From Panagrolaimus kolymaensis (taxonomy: Eukaryota > Nematoda > Chromadorea > Rhabditida > Panagrolaimidae): 64,000 nt of DNA. Position 1 is the first letter of the stretch. Each line of letters opens with the position of its first letter. Location: assembly GCA_028622995.1 (NCBI GenBank), contig JAJQJQ010000016.1:2790001-2854000 (forward strand), written 5' to 3'. Positions 24,198 to 36,259 of this stretch are shown here, in pieces. A program made the translations under genes and the position numbers. The notes below the pieces were generated by a model. It saw nothing but the letters and a program-made list of their open reading frames with translations. It was not told the origin of the DNA and did no database searches.

Positions 24198-25478
24198 ATG
24201 GAGTTGCTGCTTTCAAGTATTTTCTCTTATAAAGTAATGCTTTACAACCACGAACATTTTGATCTTGAATTTGCCACCGATGAATCACTTACATTTTTAT
24301 TAGATATTCATGACCAGCCTGAAGATTTGCCACTTTCCCCAATAACTCAGCAAATAAAGCAGAATGTTGTTGGATCAAAAAAGCGTAAACGCTCCATTTT
24401 TGAAGGATATCGTCCTAAAAAATATGATGGAAACCAATTTCGAACCAATTGTATTCAAGGAAATGAAAATTCAGAAGATATTGCAGCTAAAAAGTCAAAG
24501 AGTTTATTAAAACAAATCGATGATAATTTTTATAAAGAACAAAATCATTTTTGTAATAATTATTTAAAGAATTTTGTTAAAAATTCTAAAATTGAGCGAA
24601 CAGTGGAGATGCAAAGAGATTCACGAAATGCGGCTTTGAGATTGTATGAAGCTGTGGAAATTGAAGACTTGCCATTGGATGTTCCTCATGTCGCTGTTGA
24701 GGTATGTCATAGGATTAATTTATCTCTGTGTTTCCAAAATTTTTTGTGTTAAAAGAATACAGTATCTTTGTTCTTTAAAATTCTTTAATATTTTTTACTC
24801 ATCTTTATGCTAAAGTAAAAAGGCATACTGTAATGCAAAAGAATTTTCACACAAAAAATCAAATCAACTCTTTAAGTTTTTTTAAGCAAATAATACAACA
24901 TACTCAAAAATTGGAGAATGAATATGAAAATGTATCAGAGCTAGCTGAAAAGTGTATCCACGACGCCATTGAAAACATATTCGCAGACAATGGTGCTGGA
25001 GAATTTAATGCATTGATTATGATTGTCGGAGATCCAATGATTAATAAAAAGGAGCCGAAACCTTATATTTCGGTTTGTAATTATTATCCTTGCTTTTAAA
25101 AATCCCTAATGTACATATTTTCAGCCTACATTCAATATCCTTCCCGAATCATCTGCATATCGAATACTCAGTTATTACAAAATTGGCGAACGATATAGTG
25201 ATGTTTTTGGAATGCAAATGAAAATAGCTCAAAATTTCGATGTCGAAGGATATCATCCCACTGAAGAATTCTTTCAAGCAGTTGGGACTGCTCGAATTGG
25301 AATGAATGACCTTGAATTTCCTGGTCGTAGAAATACTGTGGATGAAATTTATTTACCATATTTGGATGATTTTTGGATTCAGAGCCAAAAGGAAGATGTT
25401 GTGTCATCTAGTAATTATTCACCTTCTCACAAATCTAAGAAACAACCAATTTTAAGTGTTCATTCCTCCTCAAATTAA
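24198..25478 (+). CDS. Unknown, probably nuclear protein
   Basis: Three exons: 24198-24701, 24887-25072 and 25125-25478, all in phase 0. The acceptor at 24886 follows a long T tract and restores the frame that the intervening sequence breaks. The product is about 347 aa with a basic possible nuclear-localisation stretch (GSKKRKRSIFEGYRPKK), acidic/helical middle (QKLENEYENVSELAEK) and a conserved-looking C-terminal region (ESSAYRILSYYKIGERYSDV, FPGRRNTVDEIYLPYL). No domain or family recognised. The initiator could instead be the methionine at 24237 (MLYNHEHF). A polyadenylation-type AATAAA lies soon after the stop. Confidence 0.7.
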
Positions 25479-26748
25479 AATTAATAATATTCACAATGCT
25501 TTTAGCGAAAATAAATATAATAAAGTTTAATTCATTTTTTCTTTGTTTATTTTGAAGGTTCTTTTTTTTTATTGAACTATCACAAAGCATTCTCAATGAA
25601 AGCCACGGTTTCCATTTCCCACGAATGAAAGAGAAAATTTCTTATTTTTTAATGGAAAATTGAAACCACTTTGCATTTTCTCAATTTTAGTAATTCCATC
25701 TTTGAAATATGGCACTATTTTTCTGTTATTAGTCAAGGCGAAATAAATATATAAAAAAAGCAAGCAAAGGATTTTGATTTCATTTTTTTAAAGCCGAGCT
25801 TTTAAAAACCCCCATAAAAATACGAATGCTTTCAAATTCTTTTTACAATACTTTTTGAAAAATAAATTTCCAACGAAATTTTAGCTTTTTATTGTTTTTC
25901 TTTTTTGCCCTAATAAAATCTTTTTAGTTAGCTTACTCGCAGAAAACACGAAAAAGGGTGTTTGCATGCATTTATTTTCATATCCTTAAAAAAGAGGCCG
26001 CTGTTAAAAAAAAGAAAGAGAAACACTCGAAAGAATCTGGTTAAACTTTAAAAATAAGCTCACAGCGACGACGATTGAGAATAAATTTATTTTTTATCGT
26101 TTAAAAATGCAGTCACTTTTCTTCGCTTTTTTTTGTTGCGATTTCAGCTGCCACAATTGGTTCATTTCCTTTTTTTACGGCAAAAACGCTGCTGCGACAA
26201 GCTCGGTAAATATTTTTTGAAAATGTTGTCTAAAATGAAAAAAAAGCTTGATAAAGAGGGAGGACACTGCCAGTCGCTGACTCTTGATAAGCCCGATTCT
26301 TTCCTCTACTTTATTTTAGTTAAGTTTGATGGAAAAAGAAAAAACTGCTTGAAAAAAAGCATCTTTCTTCTTGCTTGCTGCATATACATACATATTTTAC
26401 TCAAAGTGTTTAAGACCAAAAAACAAAGTTGCTTTTTTCCATCTGGAGTACAGAGGAACGAATGAAGGAAGAAGGAAGGCAAGGCAAAGCAAAGAAGGAA
26501 CCGCCCTTAAGAGCTTTTTTGCCTTCCAAATGAGTTACTTCCTTTAGGCCCCTTTTTTCTTTTTTCTTCTCATTTCTGCTTCTGTGTTCGGTTCATTTTG
26601 CTTTAGCTGATAGATATTTTCTCATTTTGAAGATGTCTTCTTCATTTTCTTCTCCAAAGCGCGTTTTTTTCGTTTTGTTTTACTATTTTGGAAAAAAATA
26701 AAATTTAATTTAAAAAAATGTATGCTTTGAGTTTTAAAATTTATAGAA
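25479..26748. other. Intergenic, no gene seen
   Basis: AT-rich, poly-T-rich spacer between the unknown gene and the first SXP/RAL-2 gene. An open frame at 26133-26465 has biased composition and no motif or splice partner, so it is not called. Confidence 0.55.
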
Positions 26749-27647
26749 ATGACTCGTCAAATTCTTTGCTTTTTACTTTTGGCTGCTGCCATTTTTATTA
26801 TCGAAGGTCATCGTCGCGGTGGTAAAATTCCTCCAAGCGATCGAGCTCCATTTCTCAAAGGTCTCAATCAAACTCATTATGATGAATACCATAAGATTAT
26901 TAATAATCAAAATTTAACCAAGAAACAATTCCGTGATGCTGTTGATGATTTTGCTGCCACTTTACCTGCGAATAATCAGGTTAGGATAAATTCAATTTGA
27001 GTTTAGATAAGTGTCTGTTTATTTTATAATGATTTTTATTTTTTAATAGTTGTATATGACTTGTTCTGCTAAAAAAACAGCATAGTCTCTTTCCACTAAC
27101 CAGTAGTGTTTTTTCGTCTTTCGAAAAAACTATAATAAGTTTCACCAAAGTTAGCTTCTAGTGGAAGCCATTAATGTTATTATAAAAAAAAAGGAATACG
27201 AGAAAGCAGCAAACTTTTCTCTCTCTGTGTTTCTTTAATTAATTTTTTCCTTCTTTTATCCATCCTTTTTGGCTTTTCAAAATTTACTTTGTTCATCTTC
27301 TTAGAAGAAAAAAAAACTATCATAAAAATGTTCTCTAAAATATTTTTTTCACTACAAAGGAAAACCTTATATTATACTTTTAGAGACTTTACTCGGAATG
27401 GAAAACCCGTCATGAAGCTAAAGCAAAACAAATTACCATTGATTTTAATGCTAAAATTTCTTCACTTTCCCCTGTAGCCCAAAATTTAGCCAAACAAATG
27501 AAAGCAATTCATGATAACCTTGACATTACCCGAGCTGCTGAAAAAGAATCCATTCATAAAATTCGCTCATCTGCATCGGAATCAGTTCGAAAAGAATTAA
27601 AGGGAATCCTTCCTCGTCATGGAAAAAAAGAACGTAAAAATTTATGA
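26749..27647 (+). CDS. SXP/RAL-2 family secreted protein (DUF148)
   Basis: Nematode-specific secreted protein of the SXP/RAL-2 (DUF148, ANIS5 cation-binding) family, often abundant in excretory-secretory products and immunogenic in parasitic species. Exon 1, 26749-26979, encodes a signal peptide (MTRQILCFLLLAAAIFIIEG), a basic RRGGK segment and the family entry PFLKGLNQTHYDEYHKII, with NLTKKQFRDAVDDFAATLP. Exon 2, 27384-27647, continues in phase 0 with LYSEWKTRHEAKAK, LSPVAQNLAKQMKAIHDNLD and ITRAAEKESIHKIRSSAS, matching the helical DUF148 pattern. The intron is about 400 bp, long for this window. The protein is about 164 aa. It converges with a second member of the family on the opposite strand. 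Confidence 0.85.
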
Positions 27648-27816
27648 GGGTAAATAAAATTTTATAATTTTTTTTTCATTTTTCAATAATCTCTTTTTGC
27701 TTTAATTTCTCACAATTTTGTTTAAGCAAACAATTTATTATTATTATTTTGAGTTAACTGTGTTTATTTATGTATAAAAAAATAAAAAAAGTAATAAAAA
27801 AAGAGGAAACCATGAA

Positions 27817-28557
27817 TCATCCTTGAAATATGGGGGCTCGATTGGGTGAAAAAGCAGCGGAAGCACGAAAAAGATCCCCAATAAATGCATATGATGCTTG
27901 ACTAGGAACTTCACGAGAATATAATGGTTGTTTGCGGAGGGTGTTGTTATCAATGTTTTCCACTCGATTCGCAGCATCATCAGCAGTATCAATAAGTTCT
28001 GCATCAATTCCTTGTGCACTTTGAGCTAAAATTGTTTCAATTGCTGCAACTTCTCCTGTTCGAGAAAGTGAAGGATTATTTAAAACTTCCTAAAAAAGTA
28101 ATTCAATATTTAATTGAGAAAAATTTTGAAAAGCAAGAAAAAGGTCGCACTTGAATACGTTGTTTGACGGCATTTGCTTCAGGCGATAAATATGTTTGGG
28201 ATACCTTATTTAAATGTTGAATTTTTGTTTGATTTGCAAGATCATTGAATCGCTCAAATGCAATCTGAAAATATTTTATGAATAAGGAAGTATTTTACAC
28301 GCATCTTTAACTTATGTCGATGAAAACTTAATTATTTTTCTTCTTACCCTATTATCAAGAGGCAAATCAGCAGCCCATTCAGCTTTTTTCCGCACGATAT
28401 CAGCTTTACTTAAATTTAATCCACTTTCAATCGCATAAAATTCCATTGTTTTTTGTTGATTGAGTCCATTTAAGAAGTTTGGAATTCCACGAACTTCCTC
28501 TCCATTTGAATTTGCAATTATTGAAAAACATAAAATTATAAAACATATAAACTTCAT
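27817..28557 (-). CDS. SXP/RAL-2 family secreted protein (DUF148), second copy
   Basis: Three exons: 28557-28348, about 28263-28150 and about 28090-27817, all phase 0. The start MKFICFIILCFSIIANSNG is a signal peptide. The body follows the same plan as its neighbour: NFLNGLNQQKTMEFYAIE, NLSKADIVRKKAEWAADLP, then FERFNDLANQTKIQHLNK, LSPEANAVKQRIQ and LSRTGEVAAIETILAQ. A C-terminal extension (IFQG end) is not present in the neighbour. The two genes are tail-to-tail with about 170 bp between stop codons, yet their exon structures differ, so the duplication, if local, is old. Extracellular by inference from the signal peptide; ligand unknown. Confidence 0.82.
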
Positions 28558-29172
28558 ATTAGCTCTAGAATTAACATAAAATGACTTATATGTATCTTTA
28601 TAAAATTATTTCTTTTAAACGAGTGTTCAAAAAATATATGTATGTTTTTAGCTTATATTTATTCAGTTTATCTCAATTTCCTTACATTTTTTTTTATTTT
28701 TGACTAAATTTGTTCAGCTGCTAAAAAAGGCAGCTTGAAAGAATCGAGAGAAGCCTCTAGAGAGCCATCGCAAAAAAAAACAAAAGAAAAAGAAAGTGAT
28801 GAAAGCTTTTTTGACGTTTGAAAACCAAAGCTTTAAAGATAAATCAAGATTTTGTTCGGAAAGCTTAGAGAGATAGATTTTTTTTAAATGCGCTAAAAAT
28901 AAAAAATAAAATTTACAATCTACAACCATTGGATTTGTTATACAATAAACAAAACCATTTTTGTTATCGATAAAAAATATTAGAGCTACATACAGTAATC
29001 ATTCAGTAAACGACAAATAAGAAACAGCAAAGCCTCTTGGGGGAAAAAATAAGAAGCGAGCAGGCGCGAGTAGCCCTTTTGCGATTGACGCAACTTTTTT
29101 TCACTGAATGATTTTTTGCTGATCTAACTTTTCACTAACTTACTTTTTTGTTTTTAAACCAACTAACTTTCA
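28558..29172. other. Divergent promoter interval
   Basis: AT-rich stretch between the minus-strand SXP/RAL-2 gene and the plus-strand pseudokinase. Nothing specific recognised. Confidence 0.5.
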
Positions 29173-31113
29173 ATGAAACGGCTGGTACCTGAAAACGTAA
29201 CTTTAGATGAGGCAAAACAACTTCGTGATAAATTATTAGACTTTGTTTCGGCATCTGTGAGTTCAATTGGTATTGATCGACGTGATCCATGGCCAGCTAA
29301 ACCAAATGAATATATTAAAGGTAACATCTTTATTAAATATTTTGTAATAATGATTTTTTTAGGTGATACATTATCTCGTGGTGATTTTGGAATTATTAAA
29401 GCTGCAGATTGTCAAGAATCAACTTTTGGTTTTACCGGAAATGAATCACGTCGTTGTGTTGTTAAAACTATTTACTTTCGTAAAAGATTAGAATCAATTT
29501 TGGCTGAAAAAGTTTTTCATCGAACAAATTCATCATTACCCGCTGATGAAAAAGTTTATCGATTTCTTCGAAGAACTTTTATGGAAGTTTACATTTTAAC
29601 ACGGTTAGTCTTTCTTTCTTTTGCATTCCAGAGAAATATTTGCTTCTTTTTTAGATGCCGACATGAAAATTTAATGCACAGCCATGCTATCTTTTTCGCT
29701 GATTGTGACTTACACATTGTTCTTCCAAGATTCTATGTTTTACATGATTTGATTAAACTTTATCGTGATCGATATAATGCTGATCCAATGCCCATTGCTG
29801 TTATTGCGCGAGTTCTTCGTCAATCATGTCTTGGTCTTACATTTTTACAAAAGATTGGAATCATGCATCGGTATTTTTACATTTATAAAAAAAATTTGCT
29901 TTTTTACTTTTTTAACTCTTTTCTTTAGCGATGTTCAACCTGATAACATATTTCTTACTCGAAATGGAACAGTAAAACTTGGTCATTTTGCTCAATCTCG
30001 TGCTGTTTTATCTTCATCAAGCGAGCCACCTGTTACTCCTGTTGGAAAAGAAGAATTTATGGCATTCGAAAAGCTTCATAATTTAACCGCTCAAAGCAAG
30101 TCTGAATGTTTACCATATTCTTATTCAGCCGATATTTGGTCTCTTGGAGTTGTAGTTCTTCAAATGACAACATACTTTCCTGATGAACAATTTCATAAAC
30201 TTCCAAAAAAATTTCCTATTTTAATGCATGACGATCATATGCCTTTTGGATGGCTCACAACTCATATGATGGTAAGCTTTATTAGAGTTAAGATTTGGAT
30301 TAAACTTTTTTCCTTTCAGCAATTACGATCTCGTTTAGTTAAATCTGGTGGAGAAGAATTGAAAGCATTTTTGAGCGATAAATTACTTACGGTTGATCCT
30401 GAAAAGCGTCCAAATGCTTCTGAATTATTAAATACCAAAGAAATGCGGAAATGGTGTTCGCCTAAAATTGAAGATGACAAAAACTTTTTAAGAAAGAAAT
30501 TGATCGATGATTTGGATTTTGCAAATCAATTTAAACTTGAATCTGAAGGATCCAATTATGATTTTCTTGAATCGGTATGTTTTCAATTTTTCTTTATTAA
30601 CTATGATTTTACCATAACTTTTATAGAAAGATATTCCTGCAGAATTTTATTGGGATGATTCATGGAAGTTGCTTGATGATCAACATTTTTCCATGAATGT
30701 TGAAATTTCCGAATCTTCTACAGTGACGAATGAATTCCGTTGGGGTGATCCTTCACCACTATTCTCCATTTTTCAACCTTTGATTGATCTTCATCTCATT
30801 GAACTTTCCGATCTCGTGATAATAGAACCTGAAGTGGATAACCTTGCATTTGCATTGATTGAAAAAAGTAAAACCACCAAGAATCGATCGTTATCTAAAG
30901 GTAAGAATTTTTTTAAAGGTTTTATGTTTAGTTTTACTTTGAATTACCGTTTATTCATTTTCAGGTACTACTGTAATTTTGCCACCTTCTATTCATGAAG
31001 CAATTCGAAATGTAAAGATTACACTCAAAATAACTTCAATCAAACGTCGTGATTCTTTTGGTTGGTCAACAGATTCTGAATCCGATAATGCTCTTGGTCC
31101 AGATAGTAATTAA
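29173..31113 (+). CDS. Protein pseudokinase
   Basis: Kinase-fold protein of about 530 aa in seven exons: 29173-29320, 29363-29603, 29655-29870, 29929-30271, 30320-30574, 30627-30900 and 30965-31113. The glycine loop is weak (LSRGDFGIIKAA), the VAIK-type lysine is present in RRCVVKTIYF, and the catalytic loop reads HRDVQPDNIFL with the usual Lys after HRD replaced by Gln. The DFG motif is replaced by GHF (VKLGHFAQS), so the Mg-binding Asp is lost. The F-helix SADIWSLGVVVLQM and the C-lobe are intact, and a long C-terminal region (WDDSWKLLDDQHFS, FSIFQPLIDLHLIELSDL) follows. The loss of DFG and Lys together points to a pseudokinase, possibly a scaffold. Resemblance to STE20-type pseudokinases (STRAD) is only general. 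Subfamily unassigned. Confidence 0.8.
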
Positions 31114-31409
31114 TTTTTATAACTTGTGTATATTGTAAACTTATATATTTTGTCATATTATAAAGTCAATAAATGCTGTAAACGTAATAAAGTACCTCCT
31201 CATCATCCTAACATTCGCGATCGGGTATCAGCCAGCCAAAAGGAAATAAGATTTAGTAGGTCAAGAAAGACAGTTTACAAGGTCGTTCGCCACTGCGCAA
31301 CGACCCAAATCATTAACGTTTTTTACATACAAGCAAAAAAACTTTGTCCCATTTCTAGTTTTCTGCAGTTATTTGTTACACGAAAGCTTTTAAATTTTTA
31401 TTTAGAAAA

Positions 31410-33474
31410 ATGTTACGATTTGTAATATTTTCCTCCTTTCTGATTGCTCTGAGTCATGCTTCACTTTTTTGTCCTCATACTAAATTACCATCGGATGTTA
31501 AAAGTTTTCGTAAGTTTTTTCTTTTCTGAAAAAATAAATAAATGATTATCTCATTGAGTTTTATCTTTTTTAGAAACCATGAGAATTCAAGTTAAAAAGT
31601 CCGTTGGTCAAGAACCCATGTTTAGAATTTCTAGCACGGATGATACGGATAAATCATTTTCCTCAAGTTCTTCAAGATTTCGTTTACTTACTCGTACCGA
31701 CAATGTTGAATGCCCCAGTAAAGGTTGCATCACCGAATTAAGCGGCGCTCAACCTAAACATCAAAGTTCGATTCTTTATCTAACAAATATTATTGGAAAA
31801 ATGATTCCACCTGGTTTTCAACATATTGATTCCGCAACTCGTCTTTATTGTGTCATTATGGCAGGTGATTGTGGAGCCACAGTTCCCATTTATCGTTATT
31901 ACAAATTCCTCCCAAGTGGGCTTTACCATGCATATTCTACAAATGAAGATGTGGAGATTGAAGGCTTCACACGAGAGCCATCACCACTTTGTTATGGATG
32001 GCAAACTCTTTCCACTGAACAATTAAGAGCCGAAGGTCGTGAAGGTTCCGGTGAAGATTATTCAAGTGAAGAAGAAAATGAGGAAGAAAACATCCAAGCG
32101 ACTTCGGAAGAACGAGACGAGGCCAAGCAAGAAGTATTCGAAATGGTTTCCGAAGTTTGTGACAACAAAATTCCACCAAAGCCTTCAAACATGAAATCTC
32201 TCAATATTTATGTCAATGATAAAATTGGAGCTTTAAAAGATCATTATTACACCACCAAAGTTGCAAGAGAAGAAGATGAAAAAGATAAAGAAAGTGAATT
32301 TTATGGATATCATCTTGATGTGAGTTTTTTTCTAAACGATATTTCTTATTTTTTGTCAAATCGTTTGATTTCGGTTTACAATAATAGCCACATAAATAAA
32401 TGAATAGACTTGAGCTTCAAGTAAATGGAAATTATATTTATTTCTTTTTTAGAAAATTGATAGCATTGGAATGGTTGTAGTTGATGAAGAAAAATCCAAA
32501 TGTGGATGCCTCCTTCGACTTTCTCAAATGCTTGATAATCAAAAAGAAACAATGATTCGTAAGTGCTTCTCTTCATTTAATGCTTATGTTTTTAAACCAA
32601 ATATTTTTCAGCTCGAAAGGATCACAAGCTTGCAGTTGATTTTAAAGAGCCTCCACCATCAGGTGGCGAAAAATATACTACACTCGAAGAAGAAGTTTAT
32701 TGTGTTCGTGAAGAAGGAGCTTGTGGAGCCAATGTTGCATTACGCAAATATTTCCATATTTTGGAACTTGATACTATTTACACCGTTAACAAAACTGATA
32801 TTCCTCCATTAACCATTCCAACTCCTTCCGGAGTTTTGTGTTACATTTGGCCGAATGAAAAATCAGCAAAGAAGGATCCAAAGAAAGAAGAAATTTCTAA
32901 AAAACATAAAACCACGACTACCGAAGAGCCTACGACTTTTGCTCCAAAGACTACCATAACTGATACAAAGAATCCTAAAACAACAACAACACCAACATCA
33001 ACCACGACATCTTTTACAACTCCCAAAAGTTCCTCATCTACAGTGTCAACCAATAATTCAAAAGCTCAAGATGCTCCAGCGAAAACATCGGAAAAACCAT
33101 CTACGACAACCAAAACTCCAACCACTTCTAAGACTGCAAAAACTTTAAAAAGTGGAAAGTCCACGTCTGCTGCGGTAAAGGTAGAAGAAAAACCCACCAC
33201 AACGCCTGCCTTTGAAACCACTATCGCTGCTTCATCCACCGAAAAAGTTAAAATAACAACAGCTAGATCTTCAACTCTTGAAATCCCTACAGTATCATCT
33301 ACAAAAGCAACAACTAAATCCACAACTATGAAACCACAATCAAAGAAAACTACTAAAAGCGATATTAAAAAGAAAGAAGAAAATGAAACTTTGAATTCAA
33401 CAAAAAAAATGGAGGAAGTTGAAAACAAAAACGAAACAGTTGTCGATGGAGTGGTTTTTAAATTTACAAATTAA
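31410..33474 (+). CDS. Secreted mucin-like protein with a duplicated cysteine module
   Basis: Exons: 31410-31509, 31574-32319, 32453-32558 and 32612-33474, about 604 aa. Exon 1 gives a signal peptide (MLRFVIFSSFLIALSHASL). Two related modules follow. In exon 2 the block LYCVIMAGDCGATVPIYRYY ends in PLCYGW; in exon 4 the block VYCVREEGACGANVALRKYF ends in VLCYIW. Both share YCV, G-x-CGA-x-V, an aromatic-rich strand and LCY-x-W. Between them is an acidic, helical segment (EEENEEENIQATSEERDEAK). The C-terminal third is Thr/Ser/Pro/Lys-rich (TTTPTSTTTSFTTPKSSSS), typical of an O-glycosylated mucin-like stalk, with no GPI or membrane tail visible. Likely extracellular matrix, coat or secreted; module family not recognised. 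Confidence 0.8.
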
Positions 33475-33740
33475 AAGTTTTAATATTTCAAAGGGCTAAA
33501 AAGATTCCTATTATCTTTAAAAAAAGTTTATAATAAAAGTTTTACATGGTTATTATGAAATCACAACTTATCCCAACTCATTTATTGTGTAATTTCAATA
33601 TTATTGTTCTCTTTTATTTGCAGTAGTAATGTGTCGACAATAATGTGAGAAAAAATGGTATCATTTTATAAATCAAATAAATTTTTTTGTCATTATTTAT
33701 TTAACAGAACATAAAACAACAAAAAATGAAGAATATAAAT

Positions 33741-36259
33741 TTATAAACCTTCAGTATTGTAAAGACAAAAAGCTGCAGTAGACAAGATTTTTTCTTCTTG
33801 AACATATTTGTTTTGTGTAATTTGTGCAACTGCGAATTCATACAATTTGTCAGCCATTTGATACAAGTGATCTCTTTTTGCTTTAGTCGAGGATTCATTC
33901 TAAAAATTCTTAGATAAATTCTTTTTTTTTGTAAGTTATAACTAACCGATGAAGCATTTTTATCTGAATCAGATTTCAAAGGTGGATAAAAAAGAAGCTC
34001 TGGATAAGCGAAATGTGTTTTAATTGTAATACTTTCTGATTCAGACTTTGACTTCAATTCATAGAATTCATCAGCAATTTGATAAGCCTTCTTTTTGTCT
34101 TCCTGCGCTTCCTTTAATTGTTTAGCAAATTGATCTTGGATTTCGCTTCTTTTACTATTGTAACATTCATAGTAACCGCTTCCACATTTTGAAAGTTCAC
34201 TTTTGAGAGCATCTTCCTAAAACTTTAATAAATGTCTGATTCAGAAAAAACAAAAAACTAACTGATAAATTAACAAAGATATCATATGAAGGCAATAAAC
34301 TATGATTTTGTTGAAGTTGACCATTAATAACATTTTCTACTGAAAGAGGCTGATTACATTCAGCTGTTGGATGTTCAAATGTAAAGTCTTGATAATCTTG
34401 ATGAGTCTTAAATACAACACTTTTCAAGTCGACGGAGAATTTGAAGCTGTAATCATCTTCAGTTGCAGAACCTTCATAATCTCGTAATTGTAGTTTTTGC
34501 TAAAAATTAAAAACACTAGTAAGCACCAACACAAAGAGTTTCAAAAAAAACTTACATTTTCAATTAACATCGGTTCTTGAAATGCTGTATTTCCACTATT
34601 TTTGCAAAGCGTTTGCTCTTCAGAAAATGATGATGCAGCTTTCACTGAAGATTCTTCTTCGACAGTATGAAGTTTGGGTTTCAATTCTTGAGACGATGCT
34701 GGATTAATCCTTAACATTTCTAATTTAAGTAATCCATTTTGTTGACATTCAGTTTCAATTTGAAGAGACTTTTTTTCAGAAGATGGTGAATCATCGCTTT
34801 GATAACATTCATTAATACTGCGTTGAGATCGAAGATTTGAAGGAAGAAGTCGTCGTCGAGGTTCACGTGATATTGATTGTGGTGAAGTCTTAGGAAGCAT
34901 GTTTTCTTCATCTGTGTACACATCTTCGGAATTATCATCATTTCTTGTACGAATAATAGGATTACGAACTCGCGGAAGATCTTCAAAGTTTTCACGAGCA
35001 AAACCCCTAGCTCGGAGAGAAGCTACAACACGAGCTGAAGGAGTATGGCTGAGTGATGTAGCTGTACGGATGAGAGGATCAATTTGTGATGCAGGACGTA
35101 AAACATCAGCAATTTCCATAGATGATAATTCAGGAATAGGATCAAGTTTGCCATAATATTTGTTGTTTTCCAGTTCGTTTAAACATTTGTTGATGTCACC
35201 TTTCATCCGGAGGAGAATACCTTTGTTTTTATCTGCTGTTACATCAAAATACATGGAAAATTCTTCACGCAAAGTTTGAGTTGCATTCAGAGTACCAAAA
35301 AGATGGAACAATTCCTAAAGTAACGTATACCTTAATGAATGTTTTATGTATAAATTAACTTACAGTTTTATCCAACGGTGAACCATACTTTCTCAAATAG
35401 ATTTTTTGCAGATCGGAATATCTAATTTCGTTATTTTCTGAGATACAAAGGTCTTTAGCACAAGCCAAAATTTTTTGTTTAGCCTAAATTTTTTAAAATA
35501 ATTTGTTAAAAAGAAAAAAAGGTGACATACTTTGGTTATACATAACTTAGCAGGAGGTTGAAAAGTAACAACAGGATCAACAGGTTTTTGAGTAAGACAA
35601 AAAGGTGTCTCTTCTTTTTGAGGAGGAGGACCACGTTTGAAATTAGGCGGATACATTAAATCTTCGTCGTCATCATCTTCGTCATCTTCATTTCCATCAG
35701 AAGAAAATTCAGAAAGACGATGAAATGAAGATGCATCACTATCTCCATCAGATTTAGAAGATGATCGTACATTGGGAGATTTTTGAGGAGGCGATTTCTT
35801 CTTCTTTTCATCATCAGTATATTCAACAGAATGAGAGCTAACAGCTTTTTGAACCGTTTTGGTAGTGAAAAAAGGTTTTCGAGGAAGCAAAGGTCTCTTC
35901 ATTTCATCATCAGTGTATTCAGGAGACCGGCGTTTATGTTTTCGAACATGGTCAGCTTTTGTATTCGATAAAGACTTCCGAGGAGGCGGTTGTTTCTTCT
36001 TTTCATCATCAGTATATTCAACAGAATCAGAGCTAACATCTTTTTGAACAGCTTTTGTCGTGGATTTTAGAGGAGGCGGTTGTTTCTTCTTTTCATCATC
36101 AGTATATTCAACAGAATCAGAATCAGAGCTTACAGCTTTTGAAGTTGATAAAGGTTTTCGAGGAGACAGAGGTTTCTTCTTTTCATCATCATCATCAGTG
36201 TACTCACCAGATTTAGAAGATCGATTTTCACTTGTATATTCTTTTTTACCAGAAGACAT
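33741..36259 (-). CDS. EYTDD-repeat acidic/basic protein, unknown
   Basis: Exons: 36259-35531, 35483-35364, 35314-34556, 34499-34263, 34216-33947 and 33899-33741, all phase 0, about 750 aa. The N-terminal exon has five imperfect copies of a unit of about 30 aa built on EYTDDEKKK(Q/K)PPP(R/L/Q)K followed by Ser/Asp-rich sequence, then an Asp/Glu run (DEDDEDDDDEDLMYPP). Exons 2-3 encode a folded-looking segment (NEIRYSDLQKIYLRKYGSPL, FHLFGTLNATQTLREEFS) that loosely resembles a LOTUS/winged-helix domain. The rest is Ser/Glu-rich with a helical, charged C-terminus (QIADEFYELKSKSES and the similar YQMADKLYEFAVAQITQNKY). No family assigned. The N-terminal repeats suggest a disordered, phosphorylated region. 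Confidence 0.75.

Noticed and set aside
32841..33428. Minus-strand Val/Phe-rich frames within the mucin-like gene
   Set aside because: Antisense shadow of the ACC/ACT/AAA-rich stalk coding sequence.
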